A stretch of DNA of 64,000 bases from Roseimaritima sediminicola (GCF_009618275.1 NZ_WIAD01000031.1:1-64000); one strand, 5' to 3'. Positions 16,365 to 26,112 are shown, numbered from the stretch's first letter. The notes: generated by a model not told the origin, from the sequence alone. Numbers and translations: made by a program.

Positions 16365-17135
16365 TTACGCCACTGGGTCGGGACGGGTGGGTCGCGGCTG
16401 AAACGGCGGCGGGGCGTAACGCACCAGATGCCAACCGCGGCCGATTTCAGTGGCTGCGACCAGGCGGTGCCGGTCGCCCAACCCACCGACAAAGGATCGA
16501 GGTTGGCTGCCGGGCGGATGCCATTCGGCCCAGTCGTCGTGGGCGGTGCCGGTCAGCTGCAGTTTGATCGCGCCCTGATCAGATCGTTCGACCGCGGCGA
16601 CACGCAATCGCTCGCCCAACAACGATGGCGTTTGCAACAGTACCAGCGTCTTGGGTTGGCCAAAGGGATAAGCCATGAACGGCCCCAGTCGGGGCAGCTG
16701 GCCATCCTGCACGGGCCAATCCTCGCGCAACGGCCGGGCGATCGTTTCTAGTTCTTCTACGTCCAGCAGCAATTGCAGTCGTTGTCCTTGCCATGCCAAC
16801 GATTTGCGGTTGACCGCCAGGCCACACCACAGCGCGGCCACCGTTGCCAGGGCCAACAACGAGGCCAACGAGCGGGAGGCCGATGGCGAGTTGCGACGAA
16901 ACCGATCGGCGACCAACAGCAAGACGCTTGATCCGGCCGTCAGGACAACTGCCCCCAGGGCGAGAAAGCGCGCCAGTTCAGCGTGCTGATAAAGCGTTTG
17001 GGCCTTCGTCATCACGGACGAATCGCCGACCGCCAGCGACTGGAATATCGCTTGGGAACGCAGGTCCAATAACGCCCACCCGGCCACCGAAGTCAGGGCC
17101 AACAGGTGAGCGGTCCACAGCAGTTTGCGGTGCAT
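16365..17135 (-). CDS. Unknown three-helix membrane protein
   Basis: A 256-residue protein with three predicted helices: residues about 5-25 (LLWTAHLLALTSVAGWALLD), 52-76 and 88-107. A soluble C-terminal region of about 145 residues contains ERLRVAAVERSDQGAIKLQL and ends in a proline-rich tail. No family recognised. Its ATG lies 28 bp after the stop of the squalene-cyclase-repeat gene on the same strand, so the pair is probably co-transcribed; in the other direction it is convergent with the DUF4198 gene. Confidence 0.7.
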   Translation of the reverse strand: MHRKLLWTAHLLALTSVAGWALLDLRSQAIFQSLAVGDSSVMTKAQTLYQHAELARFLALGAVVLTAGSSVLLLVADRFRRNSPSASRSLASLLALATVAALWCGLAVNRKSLAWQGQRLQLLLDVEELETIARPLREDWPVQDGQLPRLGPFMAYPFGQPKTLVLLQTPSLLGERLRVAAVERSDQGAIKLQLTGTAHDDWAEWHPPGSQPRSFVGGLGDRHRLVAATEIGRGWHLVRYAPPPFQPRPTRPDPVA

Positions 17136-17163
17136 GCTGAATTCCGTACCCGTAGTGGAAAAC

Positions 17164-18297
17164 TTATTGACAGTACGACAAGGCCATCAGCGCAAAGGCC
17201 GTGGCCAGGTTCTTGTCGTTCTCGAACCACCGCCGGTTGTCGTTGCTCCAGGAACCATCTTCGTTCTGTCGCTCGGCCAGCTCTGCCACCAAGTCCGCCT
17301 TCCAATCATGCTCGACACCTTCGGCATCGGTCAGCGTTTTGACCCCTGCGGCGTTCAAACCGGCGGCAAAGGTGTGGTAGTAATAGTACAACCCGGCCGA
17401 ACCCATACCGGGATTGTTGTCCAGGTCGTAGTGATCGGTGACCCACTGCATGGCGGCTTTGACGCGAGGGTCTTCGGCCGTCAGCCCAGCAAAGATCATG
17501 CTCTTCAGCCCGGTATAGGTCATCGACCCGTAGCTGCGGAGTCCGCCGTTGGGGGTGTAGCGTTCGTCGGAGGTGCTGGGATCGATCTTGGTGACAGGGA
17601 TCTCGTAATAAAAACCGCCATCGTCGACCTTCGCAGCAAAGGCCGTGTCGTTGTAGCCGGCGTCCAGGTTCTGGCAACGCGACACGAATTTCAGAGCTTG
17701 CTGGATGGCTGGATCACTGGCCTCCGTTTCCATGGCTCGCAATGCTTCGATCATATAGCCGGTGTTGGAAAGATCCGGCCGGCTTGTCCCACCGTAGCCC
17801 ACGCCACCGTACCAGGGATCCGACTCGGCGCGTTTGCCTTGGCCGTATTGCATGTCGGTGACAAAAGCTTTGGCGTCGCGAAGGATGGCGTTGTAGCGGC
17901 CGTCCTTGTTGGCTTGGGCAAAGCAGAGAATGGCCACGCAGGTCTCGTAGTTCTTCAAGCGACCGTTGCCGTAGATGCCACCATCGGGTTTGACAAAGTC
18001 CTCCAACGCCCGCAAGCCTTGGACAACCATGGGATCGTCTACGGTGCGGCCATTACGCAGGGCAGCTGTGATCGACAACGCCGTAACCCCTGGCCCTACT
18101 TGGTCCGAGAACGTGCCGGCGTCCGATTGGCCTTCCTCGGTTAGATAAGCTAGGCCGCGGGCGACAATCTGATCGCGTTTGGTCGGCGGCTCGTTCCCGC
18201 TGGCTTTCTCCTCCGCGGTCAGTGGCAGCGGCAATGCCAGACTGGTGGCGAGGACAAAAAAGCGACAGGAGCGGCGGAAAAAGCAGCGTCGAAGCAT
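17164..18297 (-). CDS. Secreted prenyltransferase/squalene-cyclase-repeat protein
   Basis: About 377 residues with a signal peptide (SCRFFVLATSLALPLPLTAEE). The body is an alpha/alpha-toroid of the terpene cyclase/prenyltransferase repeat type, seen in repeated segments such as ARGLAYLTEEGQ, LRALEDFVKPDGGIYG, YMIEALRAMETEA and VAELAERQNEDGSWSNDNRR (a QW-like motif). No DxDD catalytic motif was seen. Such secreted proteins are common in planctomycetes and are probably structural or binding proteins rather than cyclases. The ATG at 18297 follows a purine-rich stretch; the longer frame to 18396 lacks a signal peptide at its start. Confidence 0.88.
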   Translation of the reverse strand: MLRRCFFRRSCRFFVLATSLALPLPLTAEEKASGNEPPTKRDQIVARGLAYLTEEGQSDAGTFSDQVGPGVTALSITAALRNGRTVDDPMVVQGLRALEDFVKPDGGIYGNGRLKNYETCVAILCFAQANKDGRYNAILRDAKAFVTDMQYGQGKRAESDPWYGGVGYGGTSRPDLSNTGYMIEALRAMETEASDPAIQQALKFVSRCQNLDAGYNDTAFAAKVDDGGFYYEIPVTKIDPSTSDERYTPNGGLRSYGSMTYTGLKSMIFAGLTAEDPRVKAAMQWVTDHYDLDNNPGMGSAGLYYYYHTFAAGLNAAGVKTLTDAEGVEHDWKADLVAELAERQNEDGSWSNDNRRWFENDKNLATAFALMALSYCQ

Positions 18298-18489
18298 ACG
18301 GAAAGTCCTTTCGAACAAGCGAGGCGTGGGGGCACGGATCGGAGAAATCATTGTGTTTTGCAGGGGTTCGTCACATTCGCCCCCGCCGAAACGCAACCGG
18401 CTCCAGTGGTGGCGTGGAAAACCCTCTGCCCCCTAACGCACAGTCTGTGCCAAGACCCTACACCGGCGCAACGCGGAATCTGCTAGTGC

Positions 18490-19434
18490 TCAACGCGACA
18501 TCCGCGCGCCCGGACGGACCAGTTCGTTGAAGCGGTCCACCGGTTGGTCGGCCGTCCAAGCGATCCCGCGCAGCAGCAGCGTGCGGAACAGCGGGTCGTC
18601 GAAGGTCCAGCTGTAGTGACCGGGGATGCTGACGAAGACGCGGCCCTTGCTCACCTGGTAGGCCCAGATCTGCGGCCGCGGCCGACCCTCTTCCAGGCTG
18701 CTGGCGAACAACGTGACCTTGTCGGCGTCGCCCGTCAGACGCCAGTAGCTCTCGTCGTACAGCTCGAGCCGCGGCATGTCTTGCAGGTCTTGCAGGTTGC
18801 GCATAATCGGATGCTCGGTGTTGTGCAGCTGCAGCGACAGCGGCCCGTGCCGGTAACCGATATTGCCGGCCTGCGACGCCAACCCGATCCGCCGGGCAAA
18901 GTCGGCCGCCCGGCGATCGCCATTGACCGCCCAGTGGATGTAGACCGCGCCGCCGCCGCGGCCGAAGTACGCGTCCATACTGGCTTGACGGCGGTCGTTC
19001 CAGGTGCCCTTTTGAAAGAACACCAGCACATCGGCGGTGGCCAGTTGTTGGCCGTCGGGAAAGTCCCAGGCGGTGTCGACGGTGACGTTCTCGGCCGCTC
19101 CCAGCAACCGGCTCCAGCGCTCCTGCCAAGCCGGGTAATCGTGCTCGCCCGGTCCATGATCCTTCTTGCCGGCAACGAGAACCATCTTGATCGGCGGCAG
19201 CACTTCGGGCCGTGACGCCGCCCCGGCCAGCACCGCGTCGACCTCCTCGGGCGAACGCACCGGCGGGGCCTCTAGCGGCGAATCCAGCGGCATCTGGATG
19301 GACTGCGGCGATAGTCCAGACGGCGAAGCTTCCTGCTGGGCCGCGGCGCGAACCGAAAACAAGGCTGCTGCGCACAGCGTCAGTCCAGCGAATCGAAGGA
19401 CACGAATAGATTTCATCTTAATCGTCCCACTCAT
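18490..19434 (-). CDS. Secreted ThuA-like protein
   Basis: A 314-residue exported protein. The signal peptide (about residues 8-32) ends near RAAAQQ, and a ThuA (trehalose utilisation, glutamine-amidotransferase-like) domain follows: KMVLVAGKKDHGPGEHDYP, VLVFFQKGTW, GAVYIHWAVNG and GRVFVSIPGHYSWTFDDPLF with LLRGIAWTA. ThuA proteins are numerous in planctomycetes and linked to sugar metabolism; the catalytic Cys of amidotransferases is absent here. The start overlaps the stop of the SET-domain gene by 4 bp (ATGA), indicating translational coupling. An ATG six codons downstream is an alternative. Confidence 0.88.
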   Translation of the reverse strand: MSGTIKMKSIRVLRFAGLTLCAAALFSVRAAAQQEASPSGLSPQSIQMPLDSPLEAPPVRSPEEVDAVLAGAASRPEVLPPIKMVLVAGKKDHGPGEHDYPAWQERWSRLLGAAENVTVDTAWDFPDGQQLATADVLVFFQKGTWNDRRQASMDAYFGRGGGAVYIHWAVNGDRRAADFARRIGLASQAGNIGYRHGPLSLQLHNTEHPIMRNLQDLQDMPRLELYDESYWRLTGDADKVTLFASSLEEGRPRPQIWAYQVSKGRVFVSIPGHYSWTFDDPLFRTLLLRGIAWTADQPVDRFNELVRPGARMSR

Positions 19435-19943
19435 GCCGACTCGCTTTTACTGCGCCGCTTGGCCAGCTTTTTCATTTTTTTGACCTGCGATTTATCGACG
19501 ACCCAGCCGCGGCAATTCCTGGCCTGACAGGCACACTCGGGGATCCAGTCGGCCGCTTCCCAGCCGTAGTCAAACGTCAATTGGCTTTCCGCTTCGATAT
19601 TGCAGATCGCCACCAGAGCCATCGTGGTTTTCGTTAGCTGGACCAGTTCGCAATTGGGGCTGCAGGAGTGGTTCACGAACGCGGCGGGAATCGCCGGTTC
19701 CAAATACCACTCCGAATCCATCTCCATCACATAGGACGAGCCATCGTAGCGGTCCTGTGGTATCAGTTGGCCCTGAACCTCCATGACCAACTCAGCCGGC
19801 AGGAATTGCCGCTGGGCAAACACCCCGACGCCATAGGGTTTGACTTCGCGGACCGCGATGTCGTCGTCGGCGTAATGGCGATAGTCGTACAGCTTGTCCA
19901 GTTTGGCTTGCAGCTGTCGCCGCCGTTTCTTGCTCAGTGCCAT
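19431..19943 (-). CDS. SET-domain protein lysine methyltransferase
   Basis: A 170-residue stand-alone SET domain. Key motifs: GVGVFAQRQF near the start, NHSCSPNC (91-98), the catalytic FDYGWE (124-129) and a post-SET CAC-x4-C (C137, C139, C144) that with C98 would bind zinc. It ends in a Lys/Arg-rich tail and begins with KKRRRQ, as in nucleic-acid-associated proteins. SET proteins are mostly eukaryotic but occur in some bacteria; the substrate here is unknown. First gene of a two-gene unit with the ThuA gene. Confidence 0.92.
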   Translation of the reverse strand: MALSKKRRRQLQAKLDKLYDYRHYADDDIAVREVKPYGVGVFAQRQFLPAELVMEVQGQLIPQDRYDGSSYVMEMDSEWYLEPAIPAAFVNHSCSPNCELVQLTKTTMALVAICNIEAESQLTFDYGWEAADWIPECACQARNCRGWVVDKSQVKKMKKLAKRRSKSESA

Positions 19944-20036
19944 GTAAGATGTCGGGACTCTTTTTCGGGATTTGGACAGGGCCGCTCGGGGTCGCTCGGG
20001 GCCGGTCGGGGCCGGTCTAGAGGCCGCCGGACGGAG

Positions 20037-20042
20037 TACAAT
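20037..20042 (+). promoter_or_regulatory. Possible -10 box for the beta-propeller gene
   Basis: TACAAT lies about 58 bp upstream of the ATG at 20100, in the gap between two divergent genes. No good -35 element is visible; the sequence upstream is a run of GC-rich near-repeats (GGGGCCGGTCGGGGCCGGTC). Weak support. Confidence 0.3.
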
Positions 20043-20099
20043 CCGTGGACTCCGTCACGCCGTCCCATCCTAACCTCAACCTTTCCCCAGACCAAACCC

Positions 20100-21017
20100 A
20101 TGAAGCGTTTTGCTTTTGTTATCTGCCTTTGCTTTGTCGCCAGCGGGCTTGCCGACGAGCCGCCGAGGTCAGGCCGCTCCTTCGACGTGCCAGCCGACAC
20201 GCCCGCGATCCTGTTGGCCGACCAAGCCGACAATCGGATCCGGCTGTTCGATCCCCTGGCCACCGATGCTGACCAAGCGACGCTGTGGTGCTACCCCGCC
20301 GATGACCAACCGCCAGATCGCCACGTGCCGACCGATGCCAAACGCGTCACCAGCGAGGGGGTGGTCTACATCCTGGCCGCCTATCATGGCCGCGTCCGGC
20401 TGATCCGTTTCCGCGATCAGGCGGTGATCAAAGACTTTCCCTCCCTGGGCAGTTGTCATTCGGCGGAGCTACTGCCCGACGGTGCGATCGTGACGGCCAA
20501 CAGCAACCACGGCAAGTTGCGGCTGCACCGGTCCGCGGAAGAATTTGTCGATCTGGAACTACCCTACGCCCACGGAGTGACCTGGGACAGAACCCGCAAC
20601 TGCTTGTGGGCTCTGGGGGATTACCTGTACCGGATCGATTACACCGCCGGCGATCTGGTCATCGACAAAAAGTTCGCCCTGCCGATCAGCCCCACCGGGC
20701 ACGATCTGTTCCCCTTGCGAACCGAAGCAAAGTTATTGGTCAGCAACAACGACGCCCTGTTCCTGTTTGAGATTGCCACGGAGAGCTTCTCGACGATTTC
20801 GGAGCTGGAGCACATCAAAAGCGCCAGCCAGCACGGGGACGGTTCGATCTGGATCAGCGACCCGCAGGAAATCGCTGGTGCCCGGCCGTGGCAAAGCGAT
20901 TCGGTACTGGCCGTGCGGCCGCCTTCCAACAACAAGCGGTACACTCGCGACGGCTCGCGCTTCTACAAAGCCCGTTGGTGGCAACCGGTCGTGTTCAGTT
21001 ATCCCGAAGCCAATTAA
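20100..21017 (+). CDS. Secreted beta-propeller-like protein (DUF6528-like)
   Basis: A 305-residue exported protein with signal peptide MKRFAFVICLCFVASGLADE. The rest is built of short strand repeats around NRIRLFDPLA, GRVRLIRFRD, GKLRLHRSAE, LYRIDY and LFLFEIATESF, consistent with a propeller. The layout resembles DUF6528 proteins; I cannot confirm the assignment without a search. It sits between a divergent SET gene and a downstream SNF2 helicase separated by about 190 bp, so it is probably its own transcript. Confidence 0.75.
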   Translation: MKRFAFVICLCFVASGLADEPPRSGRSFDVPADTPAILLADQADNRIRLFDPLATDADQATLWCYPADDQPPDRHVPTDAKRVTSEGVVYILAAYHGRVRLIRFRDQAVIKDFPSLGSCHSAELLPDGAIVTANSNHGKLRLHRSAEEFVDLELPYAHGVTWDRTRNCLWALGDYLYRIDYTAGDLVIDKKFALPISPTGHDLFPLRTEAKLLVSNNDALFLFEIATESFSTISELEHIKSASQHGDGSIWISDPQEIAGARPWQSDSVLAVRPPSNNKRYTRDGSRFYKARWWQPVVFSYPEAN

Positions 21018-21210
21018 TTCTGGCGGCCAGGCCGTCAACTCGCGCCGTTCGCCGGTGCCGTCGAAGAACGATTCGGTCTCCCTGCCCAGCCCGCATCGGC
21101 TCGCGGTATCATGACAGCTGCCAGCGATTGAACTTGTACGCTGCGATGCTCGGCTGTTGCCCGGCTGCGGTCAACCGAGGGCGAGTTCGCGAACTGAAAA
21201 GGAGATCTGG

Positions 21211-24027
21211 ATGAGCGTTTCCCCGACGAAGCGGAGCAAACGTACGGAGAAAGCCAAGAAGCCCAAGCGGAACATCTTTCACGAACGCCTCGGTACGCTG
21301 ACGTACTACCAAGCCTGCCAGTTGCTGGGCGACGATGCAGCCAACCTGATTCGGGCCGCTCAGAAGTACGAGATTCAACCCGACCGCGATGTTTATCTCG
21401 GTGGGGATCTGTTTCGCGTTCGTGTCGAAGATGCGGAGCTGGGCGACGAGGAGGTCGACCGTACCGACATGACGGAGGCAGAGCGACACGCCGGTTCCGG
21501 TCGCACGGCTAACGTGGCCATTGTCACGATGACTTTGCAGAGTGGCCGCAAGAAGCAATTGCAACTGAACTGCGACCGCTGTGATCTGCCCTGCGAACAT
21601 CTCGGTGCCGCGGTCGAGTTTTTGTTAGACGCCAAGAGCGTACTGGGACTTGCGCATCCGCCCGATGAATCGGTGCCATTAGAGAATCTGACGGCGGAGG
21701 AGCTGCATCTGCGAGCGATTGCCGAACGTCAACAGCGGGCCGACAGCGAAGCGATGATGGTGCGGGCGACCGACAAGCGGAATCCTTGGGCCGATTATGT
21801 CGTGACCAGTCGTCGTTCGGGACGCAGCTACCGCGTCGCCGTGCGCAGCCTGGCTAACGACGGCGGATCGGACAACGGGGACGTCTTTTGCACCTGTCCG
21901 GATTTTCGGACCAACCATCTGGGCACCTGCAAGCACGTGCTTCACGTACAGGCCAAAATGCGCAAGCGTTTCATGGCCAAGCAGCTGCAGAAACCTTATC
22001 GTCGTCGCCGAGTTTCGCTACGCGTGGACTATGGCGAAACGCGCGGCTTATTGTTCGGTTTGCCAGATCCGTGCGACGAGAAAGTTCGCGAGATCATTGG
22101 TACCGCTGACCACCAGCCGCTGACTGATCCCCGGGATGTTCTCGTACGCATCCAGTCGTTGGAAGAGAACGGTTGCCCAGTCACGATCTTTCCAGATGCC
22201 GAGCGGTTGGTGCAGCGGCGGTTGACCCAACAACGGCTGGCTCAGCAGTGCGAAAAAATCCGTCAAGACCCGGCCACTCATCCGCTGCGCGAGGACTTGC
22301 TGCGGGCAAAACTCCTTCCATATCAGCTGGACGGAATCGCGTTCGCCGCGGGAGCAGGTCGGGCGATCCTGGCCGACGACATGGGGTTGGGAAAAACCAT
22401 TCAGGGCATCGGCGTGGCTGAATTGCTGGCCCGGTTAGCCGACATCCGCCGCGTGCTGGTCGTGTGCCCGGCGTCGCTGAAAAGTCAATGGCGGAGCGAG
22501 ATCGCTCGGTTCTGCGAGCGAGACAGCCAGATCATCATCGGCTCGGGAAGCGAACGGGCCGAGCAGTATCGCGGCGCGGCGTTCTTCACGATCTGCAACT
22601 ACGAGCAAGTCCTCCGCGATGTGACGGCGATCGAAACTGTCGACTGGGATTTGATCATCTTGGACGAAGGCCAGCGAATTAAAAACTGGGAGTCCAAAAC
22701 CAGCCGCGTAATCGGCCAACTGGACAGCCCCTTCCGGTTGGTGCTGTCCGGGACACCGCTGGAAAATCGTCTGGGTGAATTGTACACGGTGACAAAATTC
22801 GTCGACGAAGCTTTGTTGGGGCCCGCTTACCAATTCTTCAATCGACATCACATCGTCGATGACCGAGGAAAAACCCAGGGGTATCGTCAGCTGGACGAGC
22901 TGCGGCAACGGCTTTCGAAGGTCTTGCTGCGTCGGACCCGTGCCGAAATTGCGGACCAGTTGCCCGAACGCACCGACGAGATTCTTCGCATCGAAGCGAC
23001 GCAGGAACAGCTGGACATCCAAAACGCCAACGTGACCAAGGCCGCTCGCATCGCTGCCAAGAAGTTCTTGACCGAGATGGATCGGCTGTTGCTGATGAGC
23101 TGTTTGAGCAACGCTCGGATGGCTTGCGACAGCACGTACCTGCTGGACCAGAATACGCAGGAATATAGCAGCAAACTGGAACGTCTGGCCGACTTGCTGG
23201 AAGGCCTGCTGAAGGATCCAACGCGAAAAATCGTGATCTTCAGCGAATGGCGGAAGATGCTCGATCGCGTCGAGTCGCGGATCGAGGATCTGGGCGCGGA
23301 GTACGTGCGTCTGGATGGGCAGATTCCCCAAAAGAAGCGAGCGGCGATTGTCGATCGGTTTCAGCAGGATCCGCGTTGTCGAGTCATCACGATGACCAAC
23401 GCCGGTTCGACCGGACTGAACCTGCAAGCCGCCAACACGGTGATCAACGTCGATCTGCCCTGGAATCCGGCGGTGCTCGAACAGCGGATCGCTCGGGCTC
23501 ATCGCATGGGGCAAAAGAACCACGTCCATGTCTACAAGCTCGTCACCGTCGCGCCGGGGACCGACGAAACGATCGAGGAACGCTTGCTAGACACGCTGGC
23601 CAGCAAACAGGAATTAGCCGACGCCTCGCTGAACATCGATAGTGACGTGTCGGAAGTGGCCATGGTCAGTGGCATGGAAGACTTGAAGCGGCGCTTAGAA
23701 GTCATCCTCGCCCCGCCCCATGCCGCGGTGGACCAGAGCCAACAGCAAGCGGTGCAGGCCGAAGCCGAGCGGCTGGCTGCGAAACGCGAGAAAGTCTCCG
23801 TGGCCAGCGGACAACTGGTCGCTGCCGCGTTGTCCCTCGCCGGCGAATTGATCGACGGTGCGAATTCCTCGCCGCCAAACCCCGAGCACGTAGCACAGCT
23901 GTCGCAGAAGCTGGGTGAATGCGTCCAGCGGGACAGCGAGGGGCGGCCTCAGCTGACGATCCGCCTGCCCGACGAAGCCTCCCTCCAAGGCCTCGCCCAA
24001 ACCCTCGCCAAGCTCCTCCAGGACTGA
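21211..24027 (+). CDS. SWIM zinc-finger SNF2-family helicase
   Basis: A 938-residue Swi2/Snf2 ATPase. A SWIM-type zinc finger at about residues 226-245 (CTCPDF...CKHVLH) precedes the motor. Motor: DDMGLGKTIQ (Walker A, about 388), DEGQRIKNWESK (motif II with DEGQ instead of DEAH, about 483), SGTPLENRLGELY, then the C-terminal lobe with IVIFSEWRKML, GSTGLNLQAANTVI and QRIARAHRMGQ (motif VI, about 758). Proteins of this class remodel or clear protein from DNA. The ATG at 21211 follows AAAAGGAG, a strong ribosome site. No nuclease or methylase neighbour suggests a defence role. Confidence 0.95.
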   Translation: MSVSPTKRSKRTEKAKKPKRNIFHERLGTLTYYQACQLLGDDAANLIRAAQKYEIQPDRDVYLGGDLFRVRVEDAELGDEEVDRTDMTEAERHAGSGRTANVAIVTMTLQSGRKKQLQLNCDRCDLPCEHLGAAVEFLLDAKSVLGLAHPPDESVPLENLTAEELHLRAIAERQQRADSEAMMVRATDKRNPWADYVVTSRRSGRSYRVAVRSLANDGGSDNGDVFCTCPDFRTNHLGTCKHVLHVQAKMRKRFMAKQLQKPYRRRRVSLRVDYGETRGLLFGLPDPCDEKVREIIGTADHQPLTDPRDVLVRIQSLEENGCPVTIFPDAERLVQRRLTQQRLAQQCEKIRQDPATHPLREDLLRAKLLPYQLDGIAFAAGAGRAILADDMGLGKTIQGIGVAELLARLADIRRVLVVCPASLKSQWRSEIARFCERDSQIIIGSGSERAEQYRGAAFFTICNYEQVLRDVTAIETVDWDLIILDEGQRIKNWESKTSRVIGQLDSPFRLVLSGTPLENRLGELYTVTKFVDEALLGPAYQFFNRHHIVDDRGKTQGYRQLDELRQRLSKVLLRRTRAEIADQLPERTDEILRIEATQEQLDIQNANVTKAARIAAKKFLTEMDRLLLMSCLSNARMACDSTYLLDQNTQEYSSKLERLADLLEGLLKDPTRKIVIFSEWRKMLDRVESRIEDLGAEYVRLDGQIPQKKRAAIVDRFQQDPRCRVITMTNAGSTGLNLQAANTVINVDLPWNPAVLEQRIARAHRMGQKNHVHVYKLVTVAPGTDETIEERLLDTLASKQELADASLNIDSDVSEVAMVSGMEDLKRRLEVILAPPHAAVDQSQQQAVQAEAERLAAKREKVSVASGQLVAAALSLAGELIDGANSSPPNPEHVAQLSQKLGECVQRDSEGRPQLTIRLPDEASLQGLAQTLAKLLQD

Positions 24028-24209
24028 GACGGCCGATTTGAGGGTGTCAGGACTCTCTTTCACTGCGCGCCGTGCGGCCGCCTTCGCCCGAGTTTGGACA
24101 GGGTACCGACCATCCGCGATGATAACGAGCAATTGCAGGTAGGTAGGATAGAGGAGACGCTTGCCGCGTTGTTTGACGAACCGCGAATTCTTGTTTTGGA
24201 GTGACACAC

Positions 24210-25526
24210 ATGACTCGATGGATTCTTTTGGGTTTGCTGGCCGCGATGCTTATCGCCGACAATCGCGCGCATGCGCAGTCGGTGGAGCAGTGGTATGAGG
24301 CTCACTGCGAAGCGGGATACGACCTGTATAAATGGCTGCACGCCAATCCCGAGTTGTCGTTTGAGGAAGAGCAGACCGCGGCCAAACTGGCCGCTCTGTG
24401 GCGGGATGCAGGCTATGAAGTCACCACCGGCATCGGTGGTCATGGCATCGTCGGGATCCTACGCAATGGCGACGGGCCGGTGCTGATGCTGCGTACGGAC
24501 CTGGATGCTTTGCCGGTCACCGAACAGACTCCGCTGGAATTCGCTTCGCAGAAAACGACCACGCTCGCCGGTGGCGGCCAGTCAGGCATCATGCATGCTT
24601 GCGGCCACGACCTGCATATGACCAACCTGACGATGACCGCCCAGTACTTGGCCGCCAATCCGTCGCGATGGTCGGGCACGTTGATGTTGGTCGGACAACC
24701 CGCCGAAGAACGCGGGGCGGGAGCCAAGGCGATGCTGGAGGACGGTCTGTTCGAGCGGTTTCCCAAACCCGATTATGCCGTCGCGCTGCACGTGGAGAGT
24801 TCCACGCCGGCGGGCAGCGTGCGGATTCGTTCGGGCTTTGTGTTGGCCAACGTCGACAGTGTGGATATCACGGTCAAGGGCCGCGGCGGACACGGGGCAA
24901 CCCCGCACGATACCATCGACCCGATCACGCAAGCCGCGGAGTTGGTGATGTCGCTGCAATTGATTGTCAGCCGCGAAGTGAAACCGATCGAACCGGCGGT
25001 GGTGACCGTGGGGTCGATTCAAGGCGGGACCAAACACAACATCATCGGCAATGAGTGCAAGTTGCAGATCACCGTACGCAGCTATTCCGATGAAGTCCGG
25101 CAGCAGGTTCTCGACGCGATTCGCCGCCGGGCACTGGCGATTGCCGAAGCCAACCGAGCACCCGCCCCGGAGGTTCGGATCAGCGAAGGCACGCCGTCGC
25201 TGGAAAACGACGCGGAGCTGGCCGCACGACTCGCGACCGTGTTCCGGAAAACGTTGGGCGAGGACCATGTGCTGGAGGCGGAACCGGCGATGGGCGGCGA
25301 AGACTTCAGCCGCTACGGCCGCGCCGGTGTGCCGATTGTGATGTACCGCCTGGGAACCATCCGTCCACAGCGGCTGGAACGTTTCGCGGAGTTGGGCGTC
25401 CGTCCGCCATCGCTCCATTCTTCTTCCTTCTATCCGGACCTGGAACCCACCCTAAGCACCGGAGTGCGTTCCCTGACTGCCGCGGCGCTCGACTTGTTGT
25501 CGCGTGAAGCAGATAGGAAGGAATGA
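24210..25526 (+). CDS. Secreted M20-family amidohydrolase
   Basis: A 438-residue metallopeptidase-like hydrolase of the IAA-amino acid/hippurate hydrolase class, with a signal peptide (MTRWILLGLLAAMLIADNRA). Metal-site motifs are visible: HACGHDLHM, GQPAEERGAGAKAML, LHVES and, near the end, AMGGEDFSRYG. The dimerisation domain lies between, beginning ITVKGRGGHGATPH. The family cleaves amide bonds of N-acyl amino acids. ATG at 24210. The next open frame, a pseudogene, starts only a few bases after the stop. Confidence 0.93.
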   Translation: MTRWILLGLLAAMLIADNRAHAQSVEQWYEAHCEAGYDLYKWLHANPELSFEEEQTAAKLAALWRDAGYEVTTGIGGHGIVGILRNGDGPVLMLRTDLDALPVTEQTPLEFASQKTTTLAGGGQSGIMHACGHDLHMTNLTMTAQYLAANPSRWSGTLMLVGQPAEERGAGAKAMLEDGLFERFPKPDYAVALHVESSTPAGSVRIRSGFVLANVDSVDITVKGRGGHGATPHDTIDPITQAAELVMSLQLIVSREVKPIEPAVVTVGSIQGGTKHNIIGNECKLQITVRSYSDEVRQQVLDAIRRRALAIAEANRAPAPEVRISEGTPSLENDAELAARLATVFRKTLGEDHVLEAEPAMGGEDFSRYGRAGVPIVMYRLGTIRPQRLERFAELGVRPPSLHSSSFYPDLEPTLSTGVRSLTAAALDLLSREADRKE

Positions 25527-25538
25527 CCGGGTAAACAG

Positions 25539-26112
25539 TTGGAGCTGTGGGCCTATCAGTGGAACGCCGAGGCGAAGGCTTGGGAATTTCTTTCGAAAGT
25601 CTACGACAACGCCATCAACAACTTCCCGTCACAGAAGCTACCTTCGGGCGATTGGATTCTGACTCGCCGGGACGCACGCTTCAACGTGACGATTCTGATC
25701 GGCGGCCGCACTTCGCTGGACGCATGGCAAGCGTTCCCTGTCGTCGAGGTCGGTGAAGTCAACGGCTTCCGGCCCGATGAGCCGATCTTTTGGCTCGGGG
25801 AAGACAACCGTTTGAACGCTTTGTTTCGCGACAACGGCGGCTCTCAACGATTGTTTCATCCCACGTCCCGGGACCTTGGCGAAACATGGACTACGCCCGT
25901 CCTGACGAACTTTCCCAATGCGTCCAGCAAGATTTTCTCGATGGCCCCAGTCGTGGCTGCCGCGTCATGGTATCCAACTCCAAATCGGCAGTTTGCAGTA
26001 TCCGCACATGATCGAGCACGACGAACATCTCTGGATCGCCTTGTCGCGATGCAAACTACAAACCGAGATGTTCCGCGTATCGCTCGACGCCCTCGACGAG
26101 GTGCTGGAGTAG
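25539..26112 (+). pseudogene. Broken sialidase/BNR-repeat-like gene
   Basis: The first part in one frame, NNFPSQKLPSGDWILTRRD then FNVTILIGGRTSLDAWQAFP, RPDEPIFWL and ALFRDNGGSQRLF, matches the middle of planctomycete exo-alpha-sialidase-like proteins. The signal then shifts frame: GCRVMVSNSKS is in another frame near 25950-25990, and SLQYPHMIEHDEHLWIALSR and FRVSLDALDEV are in a third frame at about 26000-26110. So the gene has no 5' end, at least two frameshifts and a probable internal deletion. The open frame that continues to 26150 after the shift is noise. Confidence 0.8.

Noticed and set aside
17125-18144. 339-residue plus-strand open frame
   Set aside because: It is antisense to the squalene-cyclase-repeat gene and has no recognisable domain.
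22435-23529. 364-residue minus-strand open frame inside the SNF2 gene
   Set aside because: Antisense shadow of the helicase motor; no independent start signal or family.
21211-24027. Defence island around the SWIM-SNF2 helicase
   Set aside because: No restriction, methylase, nuclease or toxin genes lie beside it; neighbours are a beta-propeller protein and an amidohydrolase.
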